A stretch of DNA of 59,598 bases, taken from the NCBI GenBank assembly GCA_963934015.1, contig CAWVWT010000010.1:1-59598 (forward strand), given 5' to 3'. A program made the translations under genes and the position numbers. Below, one piece after another: positions 59,183 through 59,598 of this stretch. A model generated the notes under the pieces. That model did no database searches. It was not told the origin of the DNA and saw only the letters and a list, made by a program, of their open reading frames with translations. This DNA comes from MGIIb-P sp963934015 (lineage in GTDB: Archaea > Thermoplasmatota > Poseidoniia > Poseidoniales > Thalassarchaeaceae). Every line of letters starts with the position of its first letter. The stretch's first letter is position 1.

Positions 59183-59503
59183 ATGGTGAGTAGTTGCGAT
59201 CCAACCTATGGACTGGTTGATGAGTTACTTGAACTGTTGACGAAATCAAAATCACTGCACATATTGCTTGTTTTGGATCGGAAAAAAAGCCCAATTCGTT
59301 TTTCCAATTTAAAAAAATTAGTCGATTCATCATCGACCACAGTTTCTCGACGATTGAAGGAACTCGAAGCTCATGGTCTTGTTTCCAAGTCTGGAGTAGA
59401 TGGGGATTCGGGTTTGCATGAATATTCAATCACAGAGGATGGGCAATCACTCAGCCCAATTATGCAATCTCTATTCGATTGGGTGGATGATCGTGGGCAA
59501 TGA
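59183..59503 (+). CDS. Winged-helix transcriptional regulator (HxlR/ArsR-like)
   Basis: The 106-residue protein has a single winged helix: 'LLTKSKSLHILLVLDRKKSPIRFSNLKKLVDSSSTTVSRRLKELEAHGLVSKSG', a wing 'HEYSITEDGQSL', and a C-terminal helix 'SPIMQSLFDWVDD'. It resembles HxlR-type regulators but has no N-terminal Cys motif typical of HxlR. It diverges from the 903-residue surface protein gene over an 86-bp spacer and might control it. A TATA-like AAAAATAC ~28 bp before the ATG suggests a leaderless transcript. The remaining 59504-59598 shows nothing I can identify. Confidence 0.82.
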   Translation: MVSSCDPTYGLVDELLELLTKSKSLHILLVLDRKKSPIRFSNLKKLVDSSSTTVSRRLKELEAHGLVSKSGVDGDSGLHEYSITEDGQSLSPIMQSLFDWVDDRGQ

Positions 59504-59598
59504 TTCATTTCAGAATCAAAGGGCAATGATTGAACCCCCACGTATCCATTGAAATATGTGAAAAACGCACTGATTCAAGTAGTACGAATCAGAGGGTA

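Overview
The window looks like chromosome from a planktonic Marine Group II/III euryarchaeote (Candidatus Poseidoniales or a close relative). No rRNA is present, so this is inferred from gene content. Archaeal information-processing and chaperone genes (Cdc48/VAT, a thermosome-type chaperonin, the chromatin protein MC1, a PyrB/PyrI pair, a deoxyhypusine synthase) sit beside genes of bacterial flavour (DnaK, class II photolyase, carotenoid genes, TrhO). There are several very large secreted proteins anchored by a C-terminal helix. Starts are either leaderless behind TATA-like boxes or preceded by GGAGGTGA-type ribosome binding sites. I see no transposase, integrase, CRISPR array or rRNA, and only one tRNA-like sequence.

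Layout. 85-5088: a membrane/coiled-coil protein, a secreted C-anchored protein and a GHMP sugar kinase. 5210-6618: pyrB-pyrI. 6623-11728: a tRNA thiolation enzyme, then a palindrome-rich spacer, then a free Roadblock/LC7 protein, a 1076-residue Roadblock plus coiled-coil protein and a small membrane protein. 11729-18511 (minus): an apparent operon cdc48, PRC-barrel, DUF4350-like, DUF58, membrane protein. 18655-20847: an aldehyde dehydrogenase and a membrane protein. 20974-31281: a likely light/photo-oxidative-stress island with DUF523-DUF1722, DUF2892, phytoene synthase, two Bcp-like peroxiredoxins (one lacking the peroxidatic Cys), an SRPBCC-epimerase, class II photolyase, NUDIX, GTP cyclohydrolase II, a TrmB-like regulator and a phytoene desaturase. 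31263-37371: a lipoprotein hydrolase, succinate dehydrogenase CAB and MC1. 37832-42979: a 1715-residue secreted protein. 43080-47172: macro domain, a degenerate tRNA-Gly(CCC)-like sequence, a small membrane protein, the polyamine/hypusine trio speB-speD-dys and a GIY-YIG-like protein. 47279-50187: a secreted M14 peptidase and PepA. 50188-54399: dnaK, an Hsp20-like protein and a divergent chaperonin. 54402-59503: a rhomboid-like protein, TrhO, a small protein, a 903-residue secreted protein with thrombospondin type 3 repeats and a winged-helix regulator.

The most unusual signal is a set of perfect 15-17 bp inverted repeats of the form (arm)CC-TAY-GG(arm). The arm sequence differs from site to site but always stays complementary, and all six copies lie at gene starts (near 5131, 15941, 33456, 43000, 44279, 47264). 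A seventh, with an AAA/TTT centre, is at 1822. In several cases a TATA-like box lies about 25-30 bp upstream of the repeat, so it would form a hairpin at or near the 5' end of the mRNA. Many of the downstream genes encode membrane or secreted proteins. Other candidates for a new system are the Roadblock/coiled-coil pair and the light island with a 32-bp palindrome over the ribA TATA box.
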